DNA of 64,000 bases from Cohaesibacter marisflavi (GCF_900115225.1 NZ_FOVR01000015.1:59032-123031), one strand, 5' to 3'; shown: positions 40,101-49,306, counted from the stretch's first letter. The notes: generated from the letters alone by a model not told the origin. Numbers and translations are program-made.

Positions 40101-40768
40101 TCCTATATTGCTTCCGCGTGATGGTCGAAGGCGACATTCCCATGAATGCCGGATGTCTCAAGCCGATAAACATCATTGTTCCGGAAGGCTGCATGTTGCG
40201 CCCGAGCTATCCGGCAGCGGTGGTGGCAGGCAATGTGGAGACCTCGCAACATGTGACCAACGCCGTGTTCGCCGCATTGGGCGCCATGTCTAATTCGCAA
40301 GGCACAATGAACAATCTCACCTTTGGCAATGACATCTATCAGTATTATGAAACCATCTGCTCGGGCTCTGCAGCCGGACCGGGCTTTCATGGCACGGATG
40401 GTGTGCATACCCACATGACCAACTCCCGTCTTACGGATCCTGAGGTTCTGGAATTCCGCTTCCCTGTTCTTCTGGAAGATTTCCATATCCGCAAAGGGTC
40501 CGGCGGCAAGGGCAAATGGTCTGCGGGCGATGGCACTGAGCGTAGCTTGCGCTTCCTTGAAAAAATGGATTGCGCCATTCTTTCCTCGCATAGAAGTGTC
40601 AAGCCTCGCGGGCTTGAAGGGGGTGAAAATGGAGAGCTCGGCCACACCTGGGTTAAAAGGCTTGATGGGTCGGTGCAAGAGCTGAAGGGTTGCGATCAGA
40701 CCATACTGGATGCTGGCGACACCATCACGGTGGTGACCCCGACACCAGGCGGATGGGGCGCACTCTAA
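37184..40768 (+). CDS. Fused hydantoinase A/B, 5-oxoprolinase type (ATP-dependent)
   Basis: A 1194-residue enzyme that joins HyuA (about 1-690) and HyuB (about 715-1190) in one chain, as eukaryotic and many bacterial 5-oxoprolinases do. The HyuA half has the two phosphate loops [19 protein letters not shown] and [15 protein letters not shown] of the ASKHA fold. The HyuB half has [31 protein letters not shown] and [16 protein letters not shown]. The family opens 5-oxoproline (to glutamate) or hydantoin-like rings using ATP; 5-oxoproline is the best guess. It is a single gene, divergent from a MarR regulator, ending at a strong terminator. Confidence 0.93.
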   Translation: MSGKWDFWIDRGGTFTDVVGRSPEGTLHPHKLLSENPEAYRDAAIQGIRDLLGVKTGDPIPSDQIDSVKMGTTVATNALLERKGEPTALFITKGFRDALEIGYQARPEIFAKEIIKPELLYHDVYEIDERIRADGSVETPLDEACARTSMQSAWDAGIRSIAIVLMHAYAYPQHELLLETLAREIGFTQISVSHQVSPLMKLVGRGDTTVVDAYLSPILRRYVEQVQEELGEGPRLMFMQSSGGLTAANLFQGKDAILSGPAGGVVGAVETARMAGFEKIIGFDMGGTSTDVCHFDGEYERAFETEVAGVRMRAPMMMIHTVAAGGGSILHYKDERFQVGPDSAGANPGPACYRRGGPLTVTDANLMTGKLATDFFPQIFGPNQDQPLDKTVVREKFAALAQKVGDNRSPEDVADGFLKIAVENMANAIKKISVQRGYDVTSYALVCFGGAGGQTGCRVADSLGMKTVVLHPFSGILSAYGMGLADIRADRQQSVVKRLEESLIPDLEALRDGLALQTEEELERQAVPADKRQTRTIVHLRYEGSDTSLPVHFGAVSEMKAAFEQAHKAQFGFAYSDKEIVAETLDVETTGGGAGLIEPDLTLSSETPEAAAATRIYAEGEWHDTSIYKRDRLKPGMTVTGPAILVESHATIVVEDGWQAKLNAKDHVVLSRIVPLQRDKAIGTQADPVMLEVFNNLFMSIAEQMGVTLQKTAYSVNIKERLDFSCAIFDAKGALVANAPHMPVHLGSMGRSVETVIKLNEGNIKPGDAFALNAPYNGGTHLPDITVVTPVFDDEGESILFWAASRGHHADVGGTAPGSMTPLATTVDEEGVLFDNFKIVDQGHFREAALRDLLTDHAYPARNPHQNIADLSAQIAANEKGIQEVRKMVANFGLDVVEAYMGYVQDNAEESVRRVIEALKDSECEYHTDQGSVIHVRITVNKEKREATVDFTGTTGVKANNFNAPEPVTRAAILYCFRVMVEGDIPMNAGCLKPINIIVPEGCMLRPSYPAAVVAGNVETSQHVTNAVFAALGAMSNSQGTMNNLTFGNDIYQYYETICSGSAAGPGFHGTDGVHTHMTNSRLTDPEVLEFRFPVLLEDFHIRKGSGGKGKWSAGDGTERSLRFLEKMDCAILSSHRSVKPRGLEGGENGELGHTWVKRLDGSVQELKGCDQTILDAGDTITVVTPTPGGWGAL

Positions 40769-40802
40769 TCTTTTCTGCCACGCTGAATCTTGACGCACAC
40801 AC

Positions 40803-40845
40803 AAAAGCCCGCTCCCATCAACGATGAAAGGAGCGGGCTTTTTTC
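40803..40845. terminator. Terminator after hydantoinase/5-oxoprolinase
   Basis: A perfect 10-bp stem AGCCCGCTCC / GGAGCGGGCT is followed by six or more T residues on the plus strand and preceded by a short A run. It can also serve the convergent SGNH hydrolase gene. Confidence 0.92.
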
Positions 40846-40878
40846 TGCAAACTCAAGATCTGTAGTCTGTGACCGATA

Positions 40879-41517
40879 TTAAAAATCTGTGATCCCCTCG
40901 GCATAGAGTCGGTCCACCCAAACGCGATATCCCTTGCCATTGAGATGCAACCCATCAAAGGTGTATTTGGGGTTCAAACCCGTTTCAATGCTCAGATACG
41001 GGTTCAAGTCGATGAATTTGATGTTGTTCCTGTTGGCATATTTCACCAGAGCCGCATTCAATCTTTTGACCTTATTGTTGAATATGCGCTGGCATTTCTC
41101 CCGCGCGCACTCCAACGTGGACTGAAGCACGACCTTGATATCATTTTGCTGCAATTGCTCGGTTATGGCGACAATGTTGTCGAAGGTCTTCTTAACCGAT
41201 CGGCCATGGGTCAAATCATTGATCCCCACCATGAGGTAGGCGACTTTTGGCTGGGTTTTCAGGATGGTGTCCATCCGCTGCAGGATCTGATCGGCTTTGT
41301 CTCCACCGACACCTCGGTTGGCGATTTTGATTTCGGGAACAAACTCGCTCCAAAGCCCCTGCTTTGTGATGCTATCGCCAATCATGACCACATCAACATG
41401 CGGGCTGAATTCAAGAAACAGGGAAGATCTTGGCTTTATGCGCCCAGAAGCATTGGCCCCCGCTGAAAAGCCAAGAAAAGCCACGCAAAGAGCAAAAGTC
41501 ATAATTTTACGTATCAT
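40879..41517 (-). CDS. Secreted SGNH/GDSL-family hydrolase
   Basis: A 212-residue protein with a signal peptide (about 1-23, ending SAGANA). The four SGNH blocks are visible: nucleophile Ser in VVMIGDSITKQG, Gly in NRGVGGDKADQI, Asn in MVGINDLTHG, and the Asp/His pair in FDGLHLNGKGY. Members hydrolyse acyl esters on lipids, sugars or cell-wall polymers; the periplasmic location suggests a polysaccharide or envelope substrate. It is divergent from an alpha/beta-hydrolase-like gene 256 bp away, and both regions are AT-richer than the surroundings. Confidence 0.9.
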   Translation of the reverse strand: MIRKIMTFALCVAFLGFSAGANASGRIKPRSSLFLEFSPHVDVVMIGDSITKQGLWSEFVPEIKIANRGVGGDKADQILQRMDTILKTQPKVAYLMVGINDLTHGRSVKKTFDNIVAITEQLQQNDIKVVLQSTLECAREKCQRIFNNKVKRLNAALVKYANRNNIKFIDLNPYLSIETGLNPKYTFDGLHLNGKGYRVWVDRLYAEGITDF

Positions 41518-41773
41518 CGAAAGCCGCCTATTCGGTAATCCGATAAGAGAAGGGATGCGCCTGTTGGGAACAAAGCAGAAAATAGCGGCGCATCTTGTTT
41601 CGTTTTATCGGTTAATACACAACGCAAAACTGTGATTCCTTTTCATCGTCTCATCATTGGCTTACCGTGTATTGAAGCAAGAACTGAGCGGTGAATTTTA
41701 TTGCAATCATTTTCAGCAAGAAGTCAGATAACAGTGGCGGATTGATGACAAGCCCTAAATTGAGACATTTATT

Positions 41774-42649
41774 ATGCGCTTATTAAGTAACGATGGCCTT
41801 TATGCCGCAGATATCTTCATTCAGAATGATGGCCCGATCGTCTTCGCATTTGACAATATGAATTCGGCAGGCCCGATAGAAAACCGCGTAGGTTGGGGCT
41901 TTGATTTCATTCGCTCCAAGGATATCAACGTTATCTCCTTTCTCGAAACCAGATCAACAGCATGGTATCGCAGGACCAGCTTTTTTCACTTTCTGGACGA
42001 AATTGATAGAGCCTTTAATTTCAATCAATTTTCTTCGAGGATCAGCTATGGAGGATCAATGGGGGGATACGCCGCTGGTGCATTTGCGTCGCGCCTTAAC
42101 TGCGATTCCGCAATTTTGCTCAACCCGATTTCAACGCTAAACAAACAGTTAGCGCCATGGGAACCGCGATATCCCAAGGCGAAAAAGGAAAACTGGGAAA
42201 GCTCCTTCCACGATGCGAGTGAAGGCATAATCGGCGTTTCCAAGGTTTTTCTGGTTGCTGACCCTCTTCTTGCCCCGGATCGCAAACATATTCATCGTTT
42301 TTTTCAAGCTTCGCCCAGATGCGAGTTTTATCGTATTCCCGGAGTTGGGCATGGTATGCCACGGCACATGCATTCTCTCGGCGTTTTAAAGCCCTTTGTG
42401 CTGGATATTCTCAAAGGGAATATTCCAGACAAGGTCGCCTTCTCTGCAGCGGTTCGCAATCGGCGTGACTATCTTGGCTATTATCAAGGTATTTTCTCGA
42501 ATGAAAGCCTGCACCGTACTCCAATGAGAACGAAGACCCTTTCAAAAAATCTGGCAAAAGTTTTAAACAGCGACCAAGTTCCCAAACCGCAAGCAAAGAA
42601 GATGTTTGCCAGGATGACGGGGAAAAATCCAAGTCGGTTTGGCTTGTAG
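41774..42649 (+). CDS. Alpha/beta-hydrolase-like protein, function unknown
   Basis: A 291-residue protein without a signal peptide. A nucleophile elbow is seen in ISYGGSMGGYAAGAF near residue 97. A later VFLVADPLLAPDR could supply the acid and IPGVGHGMPRH the catalytic His, so the triad order Ser-Asp-His fits an alpha/beta hydrolase. The basic C-terminal 60 residues are extra. I do not recognise the family. The base composition is lower in GC than the neighbours, a hint of recent acquisition. It is divergent from the SGNH hydrolase and convergent with the amidohydrolase operon. Confidence 0.7.
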   Translation: MRLLSNDGLYAADIFIQNDGPIVFAFDNMNSAGPIENRVGWGFDFIRSKDINVISFLETRSTAWYRRTSFFHFLDEIDRAFNFNQFSSRISYGGSMGGYAAGAFASRLNCDSAILLNPISTLNKQLAPWEPRYPKAKKENWESSFHDASEGIIGVSKVFLVADPLLAPDRKHIHRFFQASPRCEFYRIPGVGHGMPRHMHSLGVLKPFVLDILKGNIPDKVAFSAAVRNRRDYLGYYQGIFSNESLHRTPMRTKTLSKNLAKVLNSDQVPKPQAKKMFARMTGKNPSRFGL

Positions 42650-42711
42650 GGCCGTGAAGCTTTTGGAGGTGTTTTGAAGTCGCTATAGCCTTCAGTTTGG
42701 GCTGACATAGG

Positions 42712-42753
42712 AAAGCCGACCGGAGGCATGTCCATTCCGGTCGGCTTTGTTGT
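42712..42753. terminator. Bidirectional terminator after alpha/beta hydrolase and amidohydrolase genes
   Basis: A 12- to 13-bp stem, AAAGCCGACCGGA / TTCCGGTCGGCTTT, with A-rich left and T-rich right ends. It lies between two convergent stop codons. Confidence 0.85.
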
Positions 42754-42789
42754 TAGATCTCGCCCCTCATTGAGAGGCACGCCGAGAGG

Positions 42790-43956
42790 CTAGAGCGGTA
42801 GGCGATCACGCACCAGCTGTGCCCAGTAGGAGCACCCCCATTTGATCACATCATCATTGAAATCGAATTTCGGGTGATGCAACTGGGCTGACGGGCCATT
42901 GCCCACATGGATCATAGAACCCGGCACGGCGTTGAGCATGAAGGCAAAGTCCTCACCACCGAGGGTTGGCGGCATTTCGATGCTGACGGCATCGTCACCG
43001 GAAACCGCGCGGGCGGCCTTTGCGGCATGCTCGGTTGCTTCATCATGGTTGACCATCACCGGATAGAGGCGGCGATAATCAAGCACGCCGACGCAATTGT
43101 TGCCTTCGGCAATCTGCGACACGATCTTGCCAAGGCACTCTTCAACATGGTCGCGTACGGCTTCATTCAGCGTGCGCACGGTGCCCTTGATGTTGATCTC
43201 TTCGGGGATCACATTGTAGGTGTCGTTGCTGGTGATGCCGCACAGGGAAACCACGTGGGAATCCAGCGGGTTGACCGTGCGTGCGCTCATGCCGTTGATA
43301 GACTGGATAATGGCAGCCACAGCCGGGAACGGATCGATGGCATTGTGAGGCTGAGCGGCATGGCCACCGCGACCGGTCACCTTGATGTCGAACATGTCGA
43401 CCGCTGCCATGCTCGGGCCCTTGCCGGTGACGAAATGGCCGACCGGGACATCGGGAATATTGTGCATGCCATAGACTTCATCACAAGGCCAGCGCTCGAA
43501 CAGGCCATCATCGATCATGGCCTGCGCGCCCGCACCGCCCTCTTCGGCTGGCTGGAAGATAACCAGCACCGTGCCATCAAAGGCGCGGCTTTCAACGAAA
43601 TGTCTGGCAGCGCCCAGCAGCATGGTGGTGTGTCCATCATGACCGCAGGCATGCATCTTGCCCGGAACCTTGGAAGCGTGAGGCAGGCCCGTGGCTTCCA
43701 CGATGGGCAGAGCATCCATATCAGCCCGCAGAGCTATGGTGCGGCCGGACTTGTTGCTCTGGCCACGGATGACACCAACGACGCCGGTTTTGCCCAGCCC
43801 TTCAACCACCTCGTCCACGCCAGCGGCGCGCAGCGCTTCAGCCACTTTATTCGAGGTGCGTTCAAGGTCGTAAAGCAGTTCGGGATTTTCGTGCAAATCC
43901 CGCCGAAAAGCGGTCAGATCTTCGATTTCGCGCGAAACCCAATTATCAACTGCCAT
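42790..43956 (-). CDS. M20-family amidohydrolase (hippurate hydrolase-like)
   Basis: A 388-residue metal-dependent amidohydrolase. The signature blocks are ALRADMDALPI, MHACGHDGHTTMLLGAA (metal-binding Cys and His residues), FQPAEEGGAGA (catalytic Glu pair), a dimerisation domain with GRGGHAAQPHNAIDP, and LGGEDFAFML. The family cleaves N-acyl or N-carbamoyl amino acids, hippurate or indole-acetyl conjugates. It is the last gene of a three-gene set, 18 bp after the ATC-hydrolase-like gene. In this context an amide or carbamoyl intermediate produced by the previous enzyme is a plausible substrate; that is inference. Confidence 0.93.
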   Translation of the reverse strand: MAVDNWVSREIEDLTAFRRDLHENPELLYDLERTSNKVAEALRAAGVDEVVEGLGKTGVVGVIRGQSNKSGRTIALRADMDALPIVEATGLPHASKVPGKMHACGHDGHTTMLLGAARHFVESRAFDGTVLVIFQPAEEGGAGAQAMIDDGLFERWPCDEVYGMHNIPDVPVGHFVTGKGPSMAAVDMFDIKVTGRGGHAAQPHNAIDPFPAVAAIIQSINGMSARTVNPLDSHVVSLCGITSNDTYNVIPEEINIKGTVRTLNEAVRDHVEECLGKIVSQIAEGNNCVGVLDYRRLYPVMVNHDEATEHAAKAARAVSGDDAVSIEMPPTLGGEDFAFMLNAVPGSMIHVGNGPSAQLHHPKFDFNDDVIKWGCSYWAQLVRDRLPL

Positions 43957-43974
43957 ATTCTTCTCTTCCTCTTC

Positions 43975-44436
43975 TCATTTCATTTTGTAACGGAAATCGC
44001 AGTGAGACGCGCCCTTCATGATGGTCTGGGTGCGATCCAGCTTGATTTCCGGGTTATAGCCTACGCAGAAGTCGCCGTCACGGTTGCATGACAAAAGATG
44101 GCCGATGTCGCCAAGGCCCATTTCTTTATACATTTCAGCATAGCGACAACGGGTGACGTTAAAGTCCATCTGCTCGGGTTCGGTTACCAGCGTTTCGATC
44201 TGGAGCGCATCTTCCTTGGTCCAGTTGGGAAGGATGTCGGCAAAATCGGAAAGGGTCGGGGCGTGGTCGAGCCCTTCAGCCATGGCCTTGCCCTGCTCGA
44301 TAGCCGAGCGCGAGCAGGTTTCGCCGATCACAGCTTCCGCTTCTTCGCGGCCGCTGCGTTCGGTGATCACATCCAAAACATGCTTCAAGATCATTGCCTC
44401 GATGCGGCGGCGTTCCAGAATAGGGATATCGTTCAT
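43975..44436 (-). CDS. L-2-amino-thiazoline-4-carboxylate (ATC) hydrolase-family protein, copy A
   Basis: A 153-residue soluble protein. The family block is visible in the C-terminal half: FNVTRCRYAEMYKEMGLGDI, LLSCNRDGDFCVGYNPEI and LDRTQTIMKGASHCDFRY, with conserved Cys and His residues. In Pseudomonas, ATC hydrolase opens the thiazoline ring to N-carbamoyl-cysteine, but the family is much wider than that activity. It lies 12 bp after the FAD oxidoreductase gene and 18 bp before the M20 amidohydrolase gene, so all three are probably co-transcribed. A second family member lies at 50629-51141 beyond the ABC genes. Confidence 0.78.
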   Translation of the reverse strand: MNDIPILERRRIEAMILKHVLDVITERSGREEAEAVIGETCSRSAIEQGKAMAEGLDHAPTLSDFADILPNWTKEDALQIETLVTEPEQMDFNVTRCRYAEMYKEMGLGDIGHLLSCNRDGDFCVGYNPEIKLDRTQTIMKGASHCDFRYKMK

Positions 44437-44448
44437 GGTCAGGTCCTG

Positions 44449-45759
44449 TTAGCTTTTATATTCTCGGTGGTCCTTGAATCTATACCAGAAGAGATAGTAT
44501 GGGGCGATGGCGCGGCCGATGGCGTGGAACGGCAGCGCATGCGGCGTGGTGGTCGGCAGGGCCAGCGAGGCGAGATCTTCGCCGCTGGTTGCACGAGCCA
44601 TTTCGCGACCTAGCGAATAGCCAAGCGCAACACCACGACCATTGCAGCCGATCCAGGTCCAGCCATTCGGGCCAAGGCTATGCACGCGTGGGAAGCGATC
44701 CCAGTTCATGGAGAGATAGCCTTCCCAGACATGGGTCATCTTGGGTGGCGCAAGCTGAGGGAAGCTGTCTGCCAGATTGTTGGCCGCCTTGCGGGCCATG
44801 CGGGCAGCGAGATCGCCAAAGCCCATGATGGCGCCGCCAGTGATCAGCCGGTTGTCGCGGTCATAATGGAAGAAGCGCAAGTCGCCGCGGGTATCAGACA
44901 CCGCCTGACGTCCCGGCAAGATCGAAGCGCGCAATTCATCGCTGAGAGGTTCGGTGGACATCTGCCAGGAAGAAACCGGCACAATGGAATGAGCCAGACG
45001 GCGGTTGAGCTTTGGCACCACTTCGCCGGTATAGGCGTTGGTCGCCAAGATCAGCGCACGTGCCTTCACAGTACCCTGATCGGTCTTGACGACCCATTGG
45101 GTGCCGTCATGCTCATAGAACAAGACCGGCGTGGCTTCATAAATGGTGCCACCAGCCCGCTCCACGGCCAAAGCCAATCCGCGCGAAAGGCCGAGCGGGT
45201 TGATATGACCACCTGATGGGGCAAGCATGCCACCATACCAATGCTCGGTGCCGAGCAGATCGGAGGTAGCCTTGTGGTCGAGATAGCGGGCATCAAGGCC
45301 GAAACGCTGCCATGCATCAACGCGTTTCTGACTCAGCTTGGTGCGGCCCGGCGTGTGAGCAGGCTGGAACCAGCCGGTCTGTTCAGCATCGGCATGGGAG
45401 GTGATGTCCTCCTCGCGAATAGCATCAAACAGCACGTTGGCGGAGGCACCGATCATCTGGGCAAACAGACGCCCTGTTTCACCATAGCGCTGCACCCACA
45501 TATCGGGTTCGGCTGCTGTAAGGGTCGGGATGACCTGCCCGTTGTTGCGACCAGATGCGCCCCAGCCGATGGCTTTGCCTTCCAGCAGAACCACGTCGCT
45601 GCCAGCCTTGGCCAGATGCAGGGCAGCGCCCAGCCCCGTGAAGCCGCCACCGATCACCACAGTGTCGGTTTCAATCGTCTCGGTAAGGGGGGCAGCCTGT
45701 GTACGGGCTGGCGCAGTGACGGCCCAGATGGAAGGAGGAAAAGTGACTGGGTTGCTCAT
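44449..45759 (-). CDS. FAD-dependent amine/amino-acid oxidoreductase (DAO superfamily)
   Basis: A 436-residue flavoprotein. The Rossmann FAD loop is TVVIGGGFTGLGAALHLAKA (about residues 32-51), followed by LLEGKAIGWGASGRNNGQV; the C-terminal FAD contact is WIGCNGRGVALGYSLGREMA. It resembles PuuB-like oxidases and related amino-acid dehydrogenases. The frame opens at 45897, but the ATG at 45759 begins the family sequence; the ribosome site is only a purine run. It is the first gene after a terminator that ends the ABC transcript, so it should have its own promoter or receive read-through. The substrate is unknown; the neighbours suggest a cyclic or N-substituted amino acid. Confidence 0.88.
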   Translation of the reverse strand: MSNPVTFPPSIWAVTAPARTQAAPLTETIETDTVVIGGGFTGLGAALHLAKAGSDVVLLEGKAIGWGASGRNNGQVIPTLTAAEPDMWVQRYGETGRLFAQMIGASANVLFDAIREEDITSHADAEQTGWFQPAHTPGRTKLSQKRVDAWQRFGLDARYLDHKATSDLLGTEHWYGGMLAPSGGHINPLGLSRGLALAVERAGGTIYEATPVLFYEHDGTQWVVKTDQGTVKARALILATNAYTGEVVPKLNRRLAHSIVPVSSWQMSTEPLSDELRASILPGRQAVSDTRGDLRFFHYDRDNRLITGGAIMGFGDLAARMARKAANNLADSFPQLAPPKMTHVWEGYLSMNWDRFPRVHSLGPNGWTWIGCNGRGVALGYSLGREMARATSGEDLASLALPTTTPHALPFHAIGRAIAPYYLFWYRFKDHREYKS

Positions 45760-45854
45760 GTCTTTTCTTTCATTGTTTAGACTGACCAAACGGCGTCGTT
45801 TATCTGTTAAATTCAATAGATCAGAGGGTTTGGCCCCTCTGAAGGAGGTGCGGG

Positions 45855-45891
45855 AAGAAGAAAAATCCCGGCATGGTGCGCACGCCGGGAT
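45855..45891 (-). terminator. Terminator after the Liv-type ABC operon
   Basis: On the minus strand, an 8-bp stem ATCCCGGC / GCCGGGAT with an 11-nt loop is followed by TTTTTCTTCTTC. It lies 15 bp after the LivF-type gene stop and separates the ABC genes from the oxidoreductase set. Confidence 0.85.
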
Positions 45892-45906
45892 GATCACTCA
45901 TGTGTC

Positions 45907-46623
45907 TTACGACCCTTCGTGCACATGTCCGCCCAGATAGGCATCGGCCACACGCTTGTCACTCATCAGCTCGTGGGCATCGCCCTCGATGACGATCTTG
46001 CCATGCTCGATGACATATGCCTTGTCGGAAATGCGCAGAGCAGCCTTCACATTCTGCTCGACCAGAAGAACAGAATAGCCTTCATCGCGAATTCTGGTCA
46101 CAAGCTCGCAGATGAAGCCCACCAATCGTGGAGCAAGACCCAGGGACGGCTCATCAAGCAGCAGAACCTTGGGCTTATGCATCAATGCGCGCCCGATGCA
46201 GAGCATCTGCTGTTCACCACCGGACATGGAGCCGGCCTGCTGTTTGAGGCGTTCCTTGAGAACCGGGAACAGGGTCAAAACATGATCCAATTCCTGTCGA
46301 CCAAGCGCCCCCGCACCAAGCAACAGATTTTCCAACACGGTCATGGTTGAGAAGATCTGTCGCCCTTCGGGCGCCTGCATCACACCTCGCTCAACGATAT
46401 CATGGCTTTTGAGCTTTGAGATATCCTGACCGTCGAGCAGAATCTCGCCGCCTGTGGCATGGTAGATGCCCGAGACGCAGCGCATCAGCGAGGTTTTGCC
46501 AACACCGTTGGCGCCCAGAACTGAGACAATGCCCTTTTGCGGCACCTTGACCGTCACGTCATGCAGGATATCCTGAACGCCGATCTTGAGCGACAGATTG
46601 TTGATTTCAAGAATATTGCTCAT
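45907..46623 (-). CDS. Branched-chain-amino-acid-type ABC transporter ATPase (LivF type)
   Basis: A 238-residue ATPase with Walker A GANGVGKTSLMRC, signature SGGEQQMLCIGRAL, Walker B VLLLDEPSLGLAP and the C-terminal LVEQNVKAALRISDKAYVIE, all typical of LivF. Its ATG overlaps the LivG-type stop by one base. It energises the LivH/LivM-type channel. The importer class takes hydrophobic amino acids but also urea, amides and other small polar compounds, so the real substrate may be tied to the flanking ATC-hydrolase-like genes. Confidence 0.95.
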   Translation of the reverse strand: MSNILEINNLSLKIGVQDILHDVTVKVPQKGIVSVLGANGVGKTSLMRCVSGIYHATGGEILLDGQDISKLKSHDIVERGVMQAPEGRQIFSTMTVLENLLLGAGALGRQELDHVLTLFPVLKERLKQQAGSMSGGEQQMLCIGRALMHKPKVLLLDEPSLGLAPRLVGFICELVTRIRDEGYSVLLVEQNVKAALRISDKAYVIEHGKIVIEGDAHELMSDKRVADAYLGGHVHEGS

Positions 46624-47378
46624 CAGTCGTCACCTCCCAGATAGGCTTCCAGAACGGCGGGATCCTGACGCACCTTGGAAGGCACGTCATCGGCGATCTT
46701 CTGGCCGGACGCCAACACCACCAAGCGCTGACAGATGCCCATCACCAGCCCCATGTCATGCTCAACAAGCATGATCGTGAGGCCCGTCTTGTTGAGATCG
46801 GTGATGAACTGGGCCAGTTCTGCCGTTTCGGAATCGTTCATGCCTGCTGCCGGTTCATCCAGTATCAACAGATCCGGATTCATCGCCAAAGCGCGTGCGA
46901 TTTCGAGATATTTGCGCTTGCCGTAAGACAGGTTCGCCGCCAGATCATCGGCATGAGCCGTAAGGCCCACCTTTTCGAGCATCTCCCAGCTGCGCTCGGA
47001 GATTTCCTTTGCCTTGGCCTTGCCGCCCCAGATGGAGGAAAAGGGGCTGACCCCGATCATGCCCAATGCCCCGACGGAGATATTGTCAAAGACGGTCATG
47101 TTGGGGAACACACGCAGGTTCTGGAAGGTTCGCGACATGCCCTTGTGCGCAATCTTGTGCACTGGCAGGCCCGTGATGCTCTCACCCTTGAAGCGGACAT
47201 CGCCCGAGGAAGGTGGTGTAAAACCGGAAATCAGGTTGAACAAGGTGGTCTTACCCGCCCCGTTCGGCCCGATCAAACCGCACAGTTCTCCCTCAGACAC
47301 CTTGGTGGAGACATTGTCCACGGCTTTCAGGCCACCGAAGACGCGGGTCAGGGAATCAAGTTCAAGTATTGCCGTCAT
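46623..47378 (-). CDS. Branched-chain-amino-acid-type ABC transporter ATPase (LivG type)
   Basis: A 251-residue ATPase with Walker A GPNGAGKTTLFNLISGF, a typical LivG stretch KIAHKGMSRTFQNLRVFPNM, an ABC signature in ANLSYGKRKYLEIARAL and Walker B LLILDEPAAGMN. The frame opens at 47384, but the ATG at 47378 gives a 4-bp ATGA overlap with the permease gene and starts at the family position. It pairs with the LivF-type subunit. Confidence 0.94.
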   Translation of the reverse strand: MTAILELDSLTRVFGGLKAVDNVSTKVSEGELCGLIGPNGAGKTTLFNLISGFTPPSSGDVRFKGESITGLPVHKIAHKGMSRTFQNLRVFPNMTVFDNISVGALGMIGVSPFSSIWGGKAKAKEISERSWEMLEKVGLTAHADDLAANLSYGKRKYLEIARALAMNPDLLILDEPAAGMNDSETAELAQFITDLNKTGLTIMLVEHDMGLVMGICQRLVVLASGQKIADDVPSKVRQDPAVLEAYLGGDD

Positions 47379-48373
47379 TTCCAACCGATCCCTTTCTCAG
47401 AATTGTCTTCCGACCATGCCGAGCCAAGCAACCTACGCGCAAAGTTGAGCGCATTCACTTCGCCGAACAGGCCCTTGGGCAGGAACAGGATCGCGCCAAA
47501 CATCAAGAGACCAACGATGATGTTGCGGATATCGCCAAAATAGCGCAGCACTTCGGGCAAGAGGATCAGCAGCAGGGCACCAATCAGCACGCCCGGCAGA
47601 GACCCCAAGCCACCCACCACAACCATGGTCAGGATCAGGATCGACTGGGAAAAGTTGAAGTCGTTGGGGGAGATATAACCCGTGGTGTAGGCCCAGAGCG
47701 CCCCGGCGATGCCTGCAAAGAAGGCAGAGATCACGAAGGCCTGAATCTTCATCACGGTGACATTGATACCCATTGCCGCCGTGCACTGGTCATCCTCACG
47801 CAGCGAGCGAAGGGCATTGCCATAATAGGAATGGCTAAGGCGGTTGAGAATGAGGATCGACACCGCAGAAACGGCCGCGACCACATAATAGATCCCCAGC
47901 TCACTGTTGATGGCAACCCCGAACAGATCAATACCGTCAAACAGCATCACGCCGTTGGGGCCGTTGGTCAGTCCAACCCAGTTCTGGAAGACCAGAAACA
48001 GCATCTGACCGATACCAAGCGTCGCCACGGCAAAATAGATCGACATCAGGCGCATGGTCGGCAGCGCAACCAGAAAGGCAACGAATGCCGCCCCAAGTCC
48101 GGCCAGAGGCAAGCCGATCGTAAAGCCGATGCCATATTTGGAGCCAAGCAGCGCGGCCACATAGGCCCCCACACCATAAAGGGAGGCATGGCCCAGATGC
48201 AGCAGGCCCGCAACGCCGGTAACCAGATGCAGAGACGCGGCCAGCAGCATGAAGACGAAAGCCAGTGTGGCGATCTGGTAATAATAGCCCTTGCCAAAGC
48301 CTTCGAGCGCTAAAGGCACCACGGCGAAGACAATAACCAGAAGCAGGAGTTTGATGAGAAGCGGCTTAGACAC
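47375..48373 (-). CDS. Branched-chain-amino-acid-type ABC transporter permease (LivM type)
   Basis: A 332-residue membrane subunit with eight to ten helices. LivM features include LHLVTGVAGLLHLGHASLYG, PTMRLMSIYFAVATLGIGQM, RSLREDDQCTAAMGINVTVMK (the ATPase docking loop) and VVVGGLGSLPGVLIGALLLI. It overlaps the LivH-type gene by 8 bp and the LivG-type gene by 4 bp, so the four cytosol-facing subunits are tightly coupled. Confidence 0.95.
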   Translation of the reverse strand: MSKPLLIKLLLLVIVFAVVPLALEGFGKGYYYQIATLAFVFMLLAASLHLVTGVAGLLHLGHASLYGVGAYVAALLGSKYGIGFTIGLPLAGLGAAFVAFLVALPTMRLMSIYFAVATLGIGQMLFLVFQNWVGLTNGPNGVMLFDGIDLFGVAINSELGIYYVVAAVSAVSILILNRLSHSYYGNALRSLREDDQCTAAMGINVTVMKIQAFVISAFFAGIAGALWAYTTGYISPNDFNFSQSILILTMVVVGGLGSLPGVLIGALLLILLPEVLRYFGDIRNIIVGLLMFGAILFLPKGLFGEVNALNFARRLLGSAWSEDNSEKGIGWK

Positions 48374-49280
48374 GTTCCCTCCTTGCTCCGAAGAGCCCCT
48401 GCGGGAAGAAGATCAGCGTAGCCAGCAAGAAGGCATAGGCAACCATGTCAGACCAGACAGATGGCATGAAGCTGGTTGAAATGCTCTCGGCCAGGCCAAG
48501 GATCATGGCAGAGACCACAGCGCCCGGAATGGAGCTAAGGCCGCCCATGACCATGGCAACAAACGCCTTGATACCCGGTGTGAAGCCCATGGCGGGGAAG
48601 ATGGCGCCATAATAGAGCCCGACGAGAATACCAGCCAGTGCGCCCATGCCCGAACCGATGATGAAGGTAAAAATGATCGTCCGGTCGGTATTGATGCCAC
48701 AATATTTGGCACCGAGCGCATTGTTGGAAACCGCGCGAATGGACATGCCGATGGGGCTCTTCTTGAGCAGCCATTGCAATCCGGCCAGCATCAGGAGCGT
48801 GATGCCCAGAATGATCAGGTCACCATTGACGATGGTGATCGGGCCGATCTCGATCGGTTTGTTGATCAGGTAGGCCAGATCGACAGACTGGAACTGCGAG
48901 CCGAAAATCAATTCCATCGCTTCACGGGCAATGATGGACATGGCTAGGGAAGACATCAGGGTGGCTTCACGCATGGCGCGGGATTTTAGCGACGCTTCAT
49001 CGGAAAACCGGCGAAATGGCCGGAAAGCAAGGCGCTCAAGACCGAAACCGGCAAAAGCCCCTGCAGCAAGAGCAATGAAAAGCACCACCAGAAGCGGCGG
49101 AGCGAATGCGGTAATGGCCATAAGACCGGCAAAGGCTCCAATCGTGTAGACTTCACCATGAGCAAAGTTCACCACATTGAGCACGCCGAAAATAAGCGTG
49201 AAACCGATCGCCATCAACGCATAAATCATACCCAGCGAGACGCCAATGGCGAGCTGCTGCAAAAAATAAGGATCGAACAC
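48366..49280 (-). CDS. Branched-chain-amino-acid-type ABC transporter permease (LivH type)
   Basis: A 304-residue membrane subunit. LivH features are QQLAIGVSLGMIYALMAIGF, GVLNVVNFAHGEVYTIGAF, RAVSNNALGAKYCGINTDRT and VAMVMGGLSSIPGAVVSAMI. An ATG at 49307 opens the frame, but the GTG at 49280 has AAAAGGGGGA in the right position and begins at the family start (FDPYFLQQL), so I prefer it. The binding-protein gene lies 67 bp upstream, across a GC-rich hairpin. Confidence 0.93.
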   Translation of the reverse strand: MFDPYFLQQLAIGVSLGMIYALMAIGFTLIFGVLNVVNFAHGEVYTIGAFAGLMAITAFAPPLLVVLFIALAAGAFAGFGLERLAFRPFRRFSDEASLKSRAMREATLMSSLAMSIIAREAMELIFGSQFQSVDLAYLINKPIEIGPITIVNGDLIILGITLLMLAGLQWLLKKSPIGMSIRAVSNNALGAKYCGINTDRTIIFTFIIGSGMGALAGILVGLYYGAIFPAMGFTPGIKAFVAMVMGGLSSIPGAVVSAMILGLAESISTSFMPSVWSDMVAYAFLLATLIFFPQGLFGARRERV

Positions 49281-49306
49281 TCGGTCCCCCTTTTCTCTTA
49301 TTGCCA

